Positions 8,691-18,676 of a DNA stretch of 64,000 nt are shown one piece after another (the first letter of the stretch is position 1; the number at the start of each line of letters is the position of its first letter). The position numbers and the translations under genes were made by a program. This DNA comes from Tetracentron sinense (lineage: Eukaryota > Streptophyta > Magnoliopsida > Trochodendrales > Trochodendraceae): positions 47,604,034 through 47,668,033 of the forward strand of contig CM026551.1 of assembly GCA_015143295.1 (NCBI GenBank). The letters run 5' to 3'. The notes under the pieces were generated by a model. It made no database searches. It was not told the DNA's origin and saw only the letters and a list, made by a program, of their open reading frames with translations.

Positions 8691-11429
8691 GATTCTAGGT
8701 AAGAGACTTAATTAAATCTCGGGAAAGGTGTTCGGCACCCTGGGATCCCCATTTTACAATGGTTACCTACTCCTTAGGTATAAGCTAAATTAATGTCAAA
8801 GTTTTGATCAAACGCTTAAGTTTTAGAGTATACTAATTCAAGAAAGGAAAAATCCTAATTAAGGTCGAACCCGGATTGGGTTACCTACATACTCACATGA
8901 GGTGAGATCAGACCAAACGTAGTTCTGGCACATGAACCTGTGCCGAGGTTAGGGGAGTGTGTGTGTGCACCGGGGTGACTTAGACTTAGTCCGGAGACTA
9001 AGGTTTGATTGACCAGTTTGGTCAAGTGCATAATTTTGAAGGATTGACCCGAAGGCCAGAGATTGGGCCCAGAAGCTAGGGTTTGAGCCCGGAAGCTAGG
9101 ATATGGGCCCGGAGGCCTAGGGTTGCTTAACCGGAGTTAAATGGTGAGTTAACCATAGTTAGGACTGCTAACCATGGTTTAAGAGGTCCAATGTCAGACT
9201 TTTGGTCACTTCCGCATTTTTATGTTTAGGAAATTTCTGGATTTTTTCCAAGGTTAAAAGGTCTTAACCATGGTTAAAAGTTAACCATGGTTAAGTTTTA
9301 CCCTAGTTAAGGTCCTGATCTAGTCAGGGGTGGGCCCAGTGAGCATGGTAGGACCTAGAATGACCTCCTACCTAGTATGGGCCCAATGCAAAGCCCAATT
9401 AACAGCTATTAGAATTGGTGGTAAATTGTTCACCGCCAATTCCAATTCTTCATAGAATTGGAATGGTGGTGGATTGTGTACCGCCATTCCCAGATTTCTA
9501 GGAATGGCTTTGGTGACTGGGGAGAGGCCAAGGATGGTACCCAAAGGTCTTGGGCCTTTAGGGTTGATTTAAGGACTTTGTCAAGTATCTTGGGTATGGT
9601 GTGGGCCTGGTTTGGATTGGGCCCACAGTGGTCATTTTATCACTGAGCCAAAGATCCTAGAATATCGGTAGACTGTTTACTGATATTCTAGACAATTTCT
9701 ATTTTTGAGCATTTTAACCATGATTAAGTTGGTCTGGTGAGCCTGGAAGGACTAGGGGAGATAGAGGGAGGTCTCAGGGGCTCAAGCTAGGCCCTAGAAT
9801 GGACCAGGGCCCACCCGAATGGGGCCTAGAACCACTGAAATGGGGTAGACTCAGAATAATGGTACTGTGTTTACTGTCATTTTGAAAATTTTTCAGAAAT
9901 TGATTTTTTCCCCTAGGCTTCAAACCAAGCTTGTCCCAAGTATTTCTTATAGCTTCAAGGATACCCTAAGAACTTGGGGGAGTCTGAGGCATGGCCTTGA
10001 AGGTGCAAGCTTAAACAAAAGAGAAAAAAAGGATTTTTTTTTCCTCTTGGGAGGGTCCCCATGCCTACGGCAAAGGCAAGGGGATCCCTGCCCTTAGATC
10101 TGGTGCAACACAAAAGGTCCCCTGGAATAGGAGCAGGAGCTCACAATGCTTTTACAGGGTAAAAAATAGGGTAGGGGAAGACCTACCCTACTGGAATGCT
10201 TCGGAGAAGGGTGGTGGTGGCTCTGGTGGTGGTGCATGACTGGGAGGGACCTAGGAAGTCCCTCAAAGCTTCTGGTCCTTTTGGACTCGTCGGAGCTGGG
10301 AGGTAGGGGTGTTCTCCAATTTTTGCAGAGTTTTGGATGGAGGTTTTCCGGGGAAGATGGACTGAGGAGGGTTCAGATTTATAGGAGAGGGGTCTAGGGA
10401 TACATAGGGTATTAGGACGGAGGTGGGTGAGGTCTCAGAGGCATGGGAGGCAGCATGGAGGGCTCAAGGACGTGCCTGAGTACTGGGGTAGGCAGGCAGA
10501 CTCTGAATTTACGTAAACTGGGAATGACGGTAAAACCAATACCACCATTCCCTTACAGGAACAAACGAAGAATGGCGGTAGAAACTCTACTGCTATTACT
10601 GACTTTTTCCATAAATGGGCCTAGCCCAGCCTTAAATGCAGTCCACACGGTACTATCTACCAACATTCCTGAGGTTTTCAAATTTTGGGGTCTGGGCTCC
10701 CTTCTAGGGCTTGGATAGGGTCGGTGGGCCCTATATGGTGCCTAGGGTTGTTTGTCTACGGACGGACCTAAGGTTTAACTAGGGTAGGACCTAGGGGTGT
10801 CAACGAGCTGAGCCAGCTCGGCTTGACTCAAAATAAACCGAGCTTGAGCTTTTACTTTGGGCTCATTGAGCCGAGCCGAGCCAAGCCGAGCCTTAAAAGT
10901 GAGCTCAAAAATTAAATGAGTCGAGCATGAAGAATAGGTGGCTCAGCTTGGCTCGATTAATTTTATAATAATACCCTTTAAAAGTTAAATTTATATATAT
11001 ATTTAGTATACCTTTTTTTTGGTAAAATATATCTAGTAAACATTAACATAAAAAAATTTCCGTTTAAGTTTTAATTCAAGCTTTCAGGTGAGTCACATGA
11101 CATCCCAAAGAAAAAATGCCCTTTTAATTTTTTATTTATTGAATTTAGTGCTTATCAATGCATTTTAAAAAAAAACTTATCGAGCCAAGCCGAGCTTGAG
11201 CTCAACGATTTGTGGACGAGCCAAGCCTGAGCTTCTGTAAAATTCAAACGAGCCGAGCTTGAGCATCTGTAAAATTCCAACGAGCCAAGCTTGAGCAGTG
11301 CCCAGCTCGGCTCAGCTCGTTTACACCCCTAGTAGGAACTAGGGCTGGACCTAGGGTTGAGATCAAGGTTGACCATGGTTAAACTACCTAATCGTGGTTA
11401 AAGAGGGGTGTAAAAATTGGGTGCTTACA
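8690..11429 (-). mobile_element. Long LTR fossil (TGTAAGCACC family), probably solo or truncated
   Basis: On the minus strand it starts TGTAAGCACCCAATTTTTACACCCC and is rich in TTAACCATGGTTAA palindromes and in short repeats built on CCCTAGG and GGGCCC. It matches the solo LTR at 29343-31846 in opposite orientation; the shared GGTTACCTACTCC block at about 8760 corresponds to 31645-31660. The far end near 8690 is not sharply defined and no target duplication was found. An hAT-type MITE (10792-11331) inserted into it later. It is old and diverged. Confidence 0.65.
10792..11331. repeat. hAT-type MITE, TAGGGGTGT ends
   Basis: Terminal inverted repeats TAGGGGTGTCAACGAGCTGA and (complement of right end) TAGGGGTGTAAACGAGCTGA. 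It is flanked by near-identical 8-bp duplications GTAGGACC (10784-10791) and GTAGGAAC (11332-11339). The interior is rich in GAGCCGAGC repeats in both orientations. Related elements are at 58330-58845 and about 60867-61334. Confidence 0.85.
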
Positions 11430-11830
11430 GGTGGCTCTGCATATCTTTCCATGGGGATTTCCCCATTACATTTCAAATCTATTTGATTAGTACCAAATAA
11501 TATACACACTATTGACTCAAATTTTCTAACAACTACCATGACAACAAATTGTCAAGTTTTATAAGTCACAACAAAAGAATAGACCTAATCTAGAGAGGAG
11601 GAAAGTCCTACATGATTCTAGACAACCCAATGTGTGGGGGATGCAGGAGAGACGATCGCTCATTTTCCTCTCTCGTGCTGCTCAAAATTTCAGTTAGTAA
11701 TGATCTTCAATTTGGCTCATTTTCCTCTCTCGTGCTCGTGTTACAAATATCTGGTTTGGTTCTCGCTTATCTGGTTTGGTTCTCGCTCAAAATTTCAGTT
11801 AGTAATGATCTTCAATTTGGCTCATGGCTG
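11430..11830 (+). repeat. Spacer with internal tandem duplications
   Basis: A block beginning CTCAAAATTTCAGTTAGTAA occurs twice (about 11680-11722 and 11785-11826). Between the copies, TATCTGGTTTGGTTCTCGCT is repeated in tandem (about 11748-11787). The ORFs here come from these duplications. No gene is supported. Confidence 0.6.
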
Positions 11831-11989
11831 GACTTATGCAAGCAGGGGCGAATATCAAACAAAATGCTAACTCGAATAGCATACTCTGGCAGATTTGGAC
11901 CTCTATAAATGATAAGGTATAAATTTTCAGTTCATACTAGTGAGCTAAATATTTTGATGATCCTCGGTAACATTGCTCCAATGAGTCAG

Positions 11990-12223
11990 TTTCAGCCTCT
12001 CCTCGTGATGCCTTATCGGTTTCTAGTCATTGACTCATTGTTCCCCTCCCCTCATGGCTGGATTAAGCTCAATTGTAATGGCGCAACACTACCTGATGAA
12101 CGAGCAGCTGGGGCTGGGATTGTATCTCAAGACCACCTCCGCCAGAAGATTGCCCCATTCTCCTTTCTTTGGGCTGCTTCCATTGCCGAAACTTCAGCTG
12201 CAAAAGTAGTCTGCCGTTGGTGA
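11990..12223 (+). mobile_element. LINE-type RNase H (RVT_3) fragment
   Basis: The plus-strand reading GWIKLNCNGATLPDE..AGAGIV is the start of the RNase H-like domain found at the 3' end of plant L1-type LINEs and in related host proteins (W-x-K-x-N-x-D-G-A, then G-x-G-x-V; here Asn replaces the first catalytic Asp). A later stretch, AETSAAK, resembles the AE..A motif. Only about 75 codons are recognisable and no reverse transcriptase lies upstream, so this is a broken fragment. Confidence 0.6.
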
Positions 12224-12837
12224 TAGAACACTTCTTTGACTCAAGTGGTAATAGGGACTCATGGATTTATGCCTATCAAATTTGGCTTCTAACCCCTCCG
12301 AAACCCAAGCTACCATTTCAGATATCACCAGTTCATCACCTTAATATCCAAGTTCCTCAGGTTTTCATCACGTTCCAGTACAGTGTTCTGGAGTTTGGTA
12401 CCTCTGCATCTCTTCTGTTGATTAATCCAAGTTTCATCAATGAAAAAAAAAATTTCACTCCCAAGTCCTACCAACTATGGCAAACCAAACTAAATTCCAC
12501 TAAATTCAAAGTCTCAACATCTAATCAATGTTATAGCTTAAAGCAAAAGGTTGGATGTGATTGCAAAATAGATAGAACATTACACATCAAATGAAGTAAA
12601 TGACTTTATATCATATGAAATAAATGGCTTTATATCAAGCAATAGAATTTCACAATGAGGTCTAGAGGCCTTACACAAAATGAGAGAGTGCAATGGGGTA
12701 GAGTGGGCTAGCACTCCCCAAAAAGAGATGCAATCATGACCTAGTTCCTAATGAAAACTACTCAACCAAAAGAACCTTATTAGTTTCCAACTCACTAACC
12801 CTCCCACCAAACATTGGTGGGAGATAGACATAAAATT
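12224..12837 (-). other. 3' flank of the dehydrogenase gene
   Basis: No coding sequence is supported. The right part (about 12650-12837) probably contains the 3' UTR of the minus-strand gene ending at 12838. The 141-codon ORF in this interval has no recognisable domain. Confidence 0.4.
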
Positions 12838-13746
12838 TCACTTGCCATTGATTCTCTCTGTAACGGTAATAAGACCTTGAATGCCTAGCTTCCCATCCCC
12901 ATTAGCCACCATCCCTGAAAACAACTGCTTGGCCAATGCTGCACCAGGCAGAACCACCACATTGTCCTCCACCCCATCAAGACCCATCCCCAAATCCTTC
13001 ACAATATACTCTGCAAACCCACCTGCCTTAAAATCCCTCTCAATCATCCTCTCCCCAAACAACTCCATCACCATAGACCCCGCCGCCCCGCCCTGAATCG
13101 CCTCCACAAACCGCTTCAAATCAAGCCCCGCCTGCCCCGCAAACACCAACCCCTCACTCAACCCAACCAAATTCGAACCTACTGTAATCTGGTTCGCAAT
13201 CTTACAGCTTTGCCCACACCCAGCCTTGCCCACATAGGTCGCCCTCCCCATAATCTCAAACAATGGCGATAACCAATTCACAACACCATCATCCCCACCT
13301 GCAAATATCGCCAATTTCCCATCTCTAGCACCGATATCACCACCGGAGACTGGAGCATCAACCGCCCAACACCCTCTTGCACTTGCAGCTGTCGCAATTT
13401 CTCTAGCAAGAACTGGGCAGCTGCTCGTAGTATCGACGATCACCCCACCTTTCTTCAAACCTGCTAGAACACCGTCGTTGCCGAGAACTACAGATCGAAC
13501 ATCTGATGGGCGTCCGATCATCGTAAACACGACGTCACTTGTCCGAGCAACATCGGCCGGGGAATTGGCGAGATGGGCACCGAGATCTTGCAACCAAATG
13601 GCTTTTTCTGGGGTACGAGCGTAGACTATGAGAGTATAGCCTGCTGATAGAATACGGGAAGCCATGGAAGCGCCCATGATTCCTATGCCAATCCAGCCCA
13701 CACGGGTCTGGTTAGGGTTTAGGGGTTTAGGGTATGGAGTCTCCAT
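12838..13746 (-). CDS. 3-hydroxyisobutyrate dehydrogenase-like protein
   Basis: Intact single-exon gene, 302 aa. The beta-hydroxyacid dehydrogenase family uses NAD(P)+ to oxidise short beta-hydroxy acids; 3-hydroxyisobutyrate in valine breakdown is the type substrate. Visible hallmarks are the Rossmann dinucleotide motif GxGxMG (about residues 20-25), TTSS (106-109), the substrate loop DAPVSGG (130-136) and the catalytic Lys of GQSCKIANQ (Lys182, with Asn185 nearby). The C-terminal helical domain is complete to VTERINGK. Length fits the family. The closest plant group appears to be the 3-HIBADH-like 1/2/3 proteins, whose substrates are less certain. The N-terminus is proline-rich and short, with no obvious transit peptide despite the mitochondrial label of some relatives. 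Codon use is GC-rich compared with its surroundings. Confidence 0.93.
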   Translation of the reverse strand: METPYPKPLNPNQTRVGWIGIGIMGASMASRILSAGYTLIVYARTPEKAIWLQDLGAHLANSPADVARTSDVVFTMIGRPSDVRSVVLGNDGVLAGLKKGGVIVDTTSSCPVLAREIATAASARGCWAVDAPVSGGDIGARDGKLAIFAGGDDGVVNWLSPLFEIMGRATYVGKAGCGQSCKIANQITVGSNLVGLSEGLVFAGQAGLDLKRFVEAIQGGAAGSMVMELFGERMIERDFKAGGFAEYIVKDLGMGLDGVEDNVVVLPGAALAKQLFSGMVANGDGKLGIQGLITVTERINGK

Positions 13747-13804
13747 TTCTAACTACGGGGGAAAAAAAAAAGCAGAAATCTGAGAGAGAGAGAAAGAATC
13801 AGAG
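13747..13804. promoter_or_regulatory. Very short divergent intergenic region
   Basis: 58 bp separate the minus-strand ATG (13744-13746) of the dehydrogenase from a plus-strand ATG at 13805. It holds an A-run and a GAGAGA tract. If both ORFs are expressed, their transcripts must overlap at the 5' ends; otherwise the plus-strand ORF lies in the dehydrogenase promoter. Confidence 0.4.
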
Positions 13805-13957
13805 ATGGCAACCGCAACAGAGATAGAAGAAGCAGAGAGTGGAGAGAAGAAAAATGGATTCGAAAAGAGAGAGGATCTTGAAGAGGATGTCGTCGAGGAT
13901 CGAGATCTGAAAATCAAGGGTTTTCCATCGGAATGCAGAGCAGGTGAATCTCGATAA
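13805..13957 (+). CDS. Short acidic ORF, possible first exon
   Basis: 50-codon ORF, strongly charged (rich in Glu, Asp, Lys), beginning MATATEIEEAESGEKKNG. A potential donor (GCAG|GTGAAT, about 13941-13948) lies near its end, so it could be the first exon of a divergent gene. I do not recognise the protein, and no convincing second exon was found in 13.95-14.4 kb. Against it: it lies next to the dehydrogenase start and may simply be promoter sequence with GA-rich composition. Confidence 0.3.
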   Translation: MATATEIEEAESGEKKNGFEKREDLEEDVVEDRDLKIKGFPSECRAGESR

Positions 13958-14430
13958 GCCCTTGTTTGCTTTCTTGAAAGACCATAGATTTCTCACCATT
14001 CTAGGGAAGAACAAGAGAAGCTCTGCTGGTTTTCTTCTCCACCTCAAATGGCCGTCTCTTCTGCATATGGCCGAAGTAGAGGAGTTGTTATTAAATATCG
14101 AAGAGGCTCGGTTTCAACGCCTAGCATGGCTCTGCTCTACTGGCCGAGGTCATTTGTTCGAGGAATCAACAATAGTTATAAGAAGAGTCCTGAGAAGAGG
14201 ACCCCAGTGTCCCCGTGTCCCCGCACTATCATCATTTGGACTATTGGAAGGGCATTTTGGTCCTTCGAGATATCATGTCATGTTCGTCCGTAACCTAGAG
14301 AACATGGTGGGAGTTCTGCATTTCGCTTTGATAATTCATTCAGCTGGGAAGTCAGAATGGGATTTCATCTGGTCCTCGCCAGATGATTTTGGTCTGGCTC
14401 CGGTCCCACAGGTCAACATGTGACGCTTTT
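13958..14430 (+). other. Unassigned sequence with overlapping ORFs
   Basis: Two plus-strand ORFs (13944-14423 and 14048-14293) overlap in different frames. Neither shows a domain I recognise. They may be remnants of a gene linked to the ORF at 13805. Confidence 0.25.
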
Positions 14431-14566
14431 GACACCCCCTTAACTATGGTTAAGCTTCACTAATCCTTAGGATTCAACCATGTAATTTTTTTATTAGAAA
14501 AAAATACTAAAAAAATTTAATCACGAGAGTTAAAAAAAATTAACCAAGGTTAAAAAGGACTTTGTG
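14430..14566. repeat. TTAACC palindromic-family fragment
   Basis: GACACCCCCTTAACTATGGTTAAG is followed by TTCAC..CCTTAGG, an AT-rich centre and an inverted AACCAAGGTTAA. This is the same arm structure as the MITE at 232-617, but shorter and diverged. Confidence 0.55.
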
Positions 14567-14656
14567 AGTGGCCCACACGGTTTTGGTCTGGCGAAAGTCA
14601 GAGCAAATCCGAAACACTGACCATTGAATAATAGAATACCTCAAGATTTGTGCCAA

Positions 14657-15920
14657 GTGTTCCTTCAATGGAACGCGGCATGCTTCTAAAAGATGACATG
14701 TGTATCGTTGTTTAATTTTTAAAATTCCCAATATTTTCACACCCACCCACTTTCTTTTCTATTTCTCACGCACTTTTCGAATCTTTCTCTCCCCACATCT
14801 GATCTAGTCATCTGCCTCCACTTTCCACTTTCAATATCAAAACTCATCTCTCTCCTCTCACGTCTCTCATTATGACTCTCCCTATTCCTAAACAGAAATC
14901 TAGTTTTCTCTCTCTATTTTACGCGCAACCACCAACAGAAAGGAAAATCATCGACTAGTTTAAGGTCCTGTTCTAATAATTAGCAAAATTCTGGAAAAAA
15001 TTGTAAGTGATTGATTACCTCTTACCTCATCACTCTTCACGTTCTTGAATCCCCTTTTTTTTTTTTTTTTGTTCAATTGATAACCTCTCTTAAGAGGTAC
15101 TGCGTCGGAATCTAGGTTTTCATTTTCTCTCTTTTAAATTCACAAACTAAAATCGGGGAATAATAGCTTGCAGGTTTTCATTTTCTCTCTTTTTATCTTT
15201 TAGGTTTTCATCTTGTCTCTTTTTAATCCATGGAGTAAAGCTCCCTTAAGTGTCGGAGGCTATTGTCATGCCCATGCTGGGAACTACCGATGGGTTCGAG
15301 TGAGGAGCCTTGGACGGTGGTTGGTCGGAGTAGGGGATCGAGTGCCTTAGTTGGAAACCCCTCGTTTGCTGGTTCAAATGAAACGGACAGAGGTGCACAT
15401 CTCCTGTTTGTGCAAATGTCACATTGAGGAGGAGGGAGTCATCTGGTGATGCACAGGCCGTGGGATCAGGCCCGGTTGTATCTAGCTTGTCTACTACTTG
15501 TGATTTTGCTCCTGAGGGCTATGTAGTGACAAATGGCAAGACGTTTGTGATTTTCCCTCTTCCAAATTGTTTTTCTCATTCTAGGTTGTCTGCAAGTGGG
15601 CTTAGCTCCCATAATGAGATCTTCATGCATCAAGCGGTGAGGCTCCAAGGACAAGGCTGGAAGGCACCTTAATTTGGTCGGTTCATCTTCATCTGGACCT
15701 AGTTCAGCTGCTGGTTTTAGGAGTGAGAATTGATTGGTGAGAGAAATGAGAAATTGAAAGTAAAAGAGAATAGTTAGGAGTGAGAATTGATTGATGAGAG
15801 AAGTGAGAAATTGAATGGAAAAGTAGACAGACATGTCAGTTTTTTTTAAAAAAATTTTAAAAAGATAATGACAAAAACTCTAAGCTTTTGGCAGCATGCC
15901 GCGTTCCAGTGAAGGAACGC
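14657..15920. mobile_element. Non-autonomous DNA element with 36-bp TIRs
   Basis: The left terminus GTGTTCCTTCAATGGAACGC.. (14657-14692) is repeated in inverted orientation at 15885-15920, with 31 of 36 positions alike by eye. Both termini contain the short palindrome CGTTCC..GGAACG. The 1.26-kb interior encodes no transposase. It has a CT-rich leader-like part (14740-14940) and a 61-bp tandem duplication (about 15718-15825, GGAGTGAGAATTGATTG). The 82-codon ORF at 15424 shows no known domain but may be captured host sequence. No target duplication was seen. Confidence 0.6.
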
Positions 15921-16270
15921 GGATGCGTAAACTATCATTCCCCAAAAAAGAAAAAGAAAAAGAAAAAAAGATAAGAGACCTTTTTTACAAGCTTAGCCAT
16001 CAATGTCTTAACAAGCTTAAGCCATTTAAGTCGGCTCAAGCACAATGAACAATTTCCTTTTTATTGACTGAGATTATTGTTTCATTTTTGGCCAGCTGAC
16101 AACTCTCCGGGTATATAATTTACCCTGGGAGTGTACAAAGGCTCAAGATATTTTATTATTATTTTCATAACCAAGAAACTAGGGTTTGGGGTTTTTTTTT
16201 CCAGATTTCTTTAAAAACTTCTTATATAAGAATTGAGATTTTTCTTGGCTGACAAAAAAGGCGTTGAGAT
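15921..16270. other. Spacer without recognised features
   Basis: AT-rich sequence with A/G simple repeats. No gene or clear repeat border was seen. Confidence 0.4.
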
Positions 16271-16584
16271 CAGTGTTGTCAGAACCGGACCGGACCGACC
16301 GGTTGAACCGGAAAAATCGGAACCAGTGAGGGGACCAATTCCCAAACACTCCAAAATCGGGCCTAATTGAAAATCGGTCAGTTTTGTCAAAATTGAAAGA
16401 ACTGACCGGTTGAACCGGGAACTGATGGTAAAATATGGTCAGAACCGTCAGAACCAACCATCAATGAGTAAAAATGGGAAAAAACTGTTTTTCAACAAAA
16501 AAAGAACATGATCATACTGGACCGGTCGAACCGAGAACCGGCCACTCAGCCGGTTCGATGACCAGTCCAGTTTTGATAACATTG
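16271..16584. repeat. hAT-type MITE with perfect 8-bp TSD
   Basis: Ends CAGTGTTGTCAGAACCGG and (complement of right end) CAATGTTATCAAAACTGG form terminal inverted repeats. The flanks GTTGAGAT (16263-16270) and GTTGAGAT (16585-16592) are an exact 8-bp target duplication, diagnostic of hAT transposition. The interior repeats ACCGGTTGAACCGG in both orientations. A 92-codon minus-strand ORF over it is an artefact. Confidence 0.92.
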
Positions 16585-16592
16585 GTTGAGAT

Positions 16593-17340
16593 TATATGTT
16601 TTTTTTTTTTTAATATATAAGAGACTATATGGTTTGAATGCTGATTTTTTTTAATAACAAACAGTTATAGTAAATTAAGGAGAAATTAAAGTTTGGATGT
16701 TGAGATTAAACAATTGGTTGACTGAGGCCTTGAAATTATAAATTTTGACTGTTTAGATTATAGAGAAGTAATTAAAAGAGAAGGCATTGAGATTAAACAA
16801 TTTGAATTTATTTTTTTTCGATCAATAAAAAATGATTAAAATTTGAGACCAATGTTGAGTTTGGACGTTTATACATCATTTGAATGTTAAGTTTGAACGA
16901 TGAGATTAATGTTGGGGATTAGGATTCTCTTGTAATGATATTGTCTTTTCAGTTTACTTATGCTCTAATTTTAATTCTTTGGTTTTGGTGTGAATGTACT
17001 AAGATTTTCAGAAATTTCATTTATTTATGAATGTTGCATTCACATAAGGTTCTCAGGTTCTGTGAATTTAGGCACCGTTGATTTAGCATATCTATTTTTA
17101 GATATTATATTTCAGCATTTGTTTATTTATGCTTTTAAAAAATTTATATAAGATATTTTTGTAAGTATTCGATCATGATGCAAGTCAATCTTCTAGAATG
17201 GAAAAAGAATATCATGGCGAATGAATGAATGAGGAAGGAGATGGTGAATCAATGAATGAGGAAATGGGTAAAAGGATGAATGAGAAAATGCAAGATAATG
17301 AGCATATAGATGTAGTTATTAGTAAGGAAAGAGAGTAAGA
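16593..17340. other. AT-rich spacer
   Basis: AT-rich sequence with GATTAA and TTGAGATT words. No coding region is supported; it may be the upstream part of the FAR1-like relic that follows. Confidence 0.35.
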
Positions 17341-17800
17341 TGATTATGAAATTGATGAGGACAACCGATTTTGTCCATGTGTTGGTATGGAATTTGACTC
17401 TGATAATGAAGCATATGAATTTTATAATAAATATGCAAAGAGGATAAAATTTAGTATTTCGTAAATCCCAACGTAGTGGAGAAATAATTGATCATTGTTA
17501 TAGTTGTTCACTTGAAGGGTAAGGACTGATCTCTTTTCACAAAACCATGCCCATTTCATGGTTGGACATCAATATCAGGAAAACATACCGATTTTTCATT
17601 AAGTTTAGATCAACTTAAAAATATCTCCCAAATTGATTTAAATGGTCCTAATCAGGTATTTTTAAAAAAAAAACAATATTGTTATTCATTTTCTACTTAG
17701 ACTTGAGGAAAATTTCAAATTTTAAGTTGATAATATGTTTTGTTGCAGCACATTTACCAATAGAGAGTTGGAAGCCATTATGATGTCAAAGGATTAGTAA
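17340..17800 (+). pseudogene. FAR1/FRS (MULE-derived) DNA-binding domain relic
   Basis: The plus strand encodes CVGMEFDSDNEAYEFYNKYAKR, the opening of the FAR1 WRKY-GCM1-type domain found in FAR1/FHY3 factors and MULE transposases. After a frame break the next readable part is SGKHTDFSLSLDQLKN, which fits the region after this domain. The transposase core and SWIM finger are absent. The reading frame is broken by stops soon after AKR, so this is a decayed gene fragment. Both a truncated host FRS gene and a MULE remnant are possible. Confidence 0.65.
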
Positions 17801-18149
17801 AAATGTTGGAAAAGAGGTGAAAGCCATTTTTTATGATGTCAGAGTAATAGTGAAAATGAAGATATATTAGTTAATGTACTTTTTGAAGGGTGATTTTTTT
17901 TTCTTTTTTGGTTAATAGCAAGAACTTTTTGTATTTGATCTTGCAAAAATGTTACTAAGTCAACAACTATGTTCATGACTTCAACTAATTATTTATGAGC
18001 ACAGATGAAGTTGGTAATGATAGTCTTTTGTAATGCATCTTTTGAATGTCAACTTAGTTCATGGCTTGGACACTCACTAGCAGTTAGTTTTTCTTGAAAA
18101 TGCTTCAGCCAAGTTTATTTTATAGAATTTGTAAATACCTATTCAATAG

Positions 18150-18676
18150 AGGTGTGCAAAAGCCACATTTTGCAAACTACCTCTCAAAACATGCTATATG
18201 GCACTCTTTTGGGCACACAAAATGTTAAATATGGAGACAAATTTAAGCAAGTCAGTCGATCGAGGTGCAAACTAGTCAACTGAGTTGCGTGATTTTTGTA
18301 TGGACGACAAATTTCAAAGAGCGTGTTTTATTTTGGTCAACTGACTGGGCAATTCCGATCAACCGACTATCGCGCACTTGGGCTTTTTAGGTCCGGTTTT
18401 GGCTTATCTTTGACTTAGTATATAAGATACTCGTGTACTATGGTTTCATTAATCCAAAAATTTCATTGTAGCCACCAAGAGAGGTTTTCCTTGAGAGAGA
18501 GAAAACTTGTATTGTTTGTTTGCTTTTGCCATTAAGCATAGTGAAATGGCGTGGATCTGTGGATGTAGGCATCATTAGCCGAACCACATAAATCTTGTGT
18601 TGTGTGCTCTTGATTGCTTTTCTCTATTCTTATTCTTTCGATTATCATATTGTGGGTTGTTGCGTCATTCCTAACA
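18150..18676 (+). repeat. Ty1/copia 5' LTR (fossil, left edge uncertain)
   Basis: Contains a TATA-like GTATATAAG (near 18418), a pyrimidine-rich downstream part and ends ..CCTAACA. It is followed two bases later by TGATATCAAAGC, which resembles the initiator-methionine tRNA primer site used by copia elements. The left end near 18150 is a guess. No 3' LTR was found. Confidence 0.5.

Noticed and set aside
12169-12594. 141-codon ORF after the RNase H scrap
   Set aside because: No recognisable domain, low-complexity Asn/Lys/Ser composition, and no conserved neighbour.
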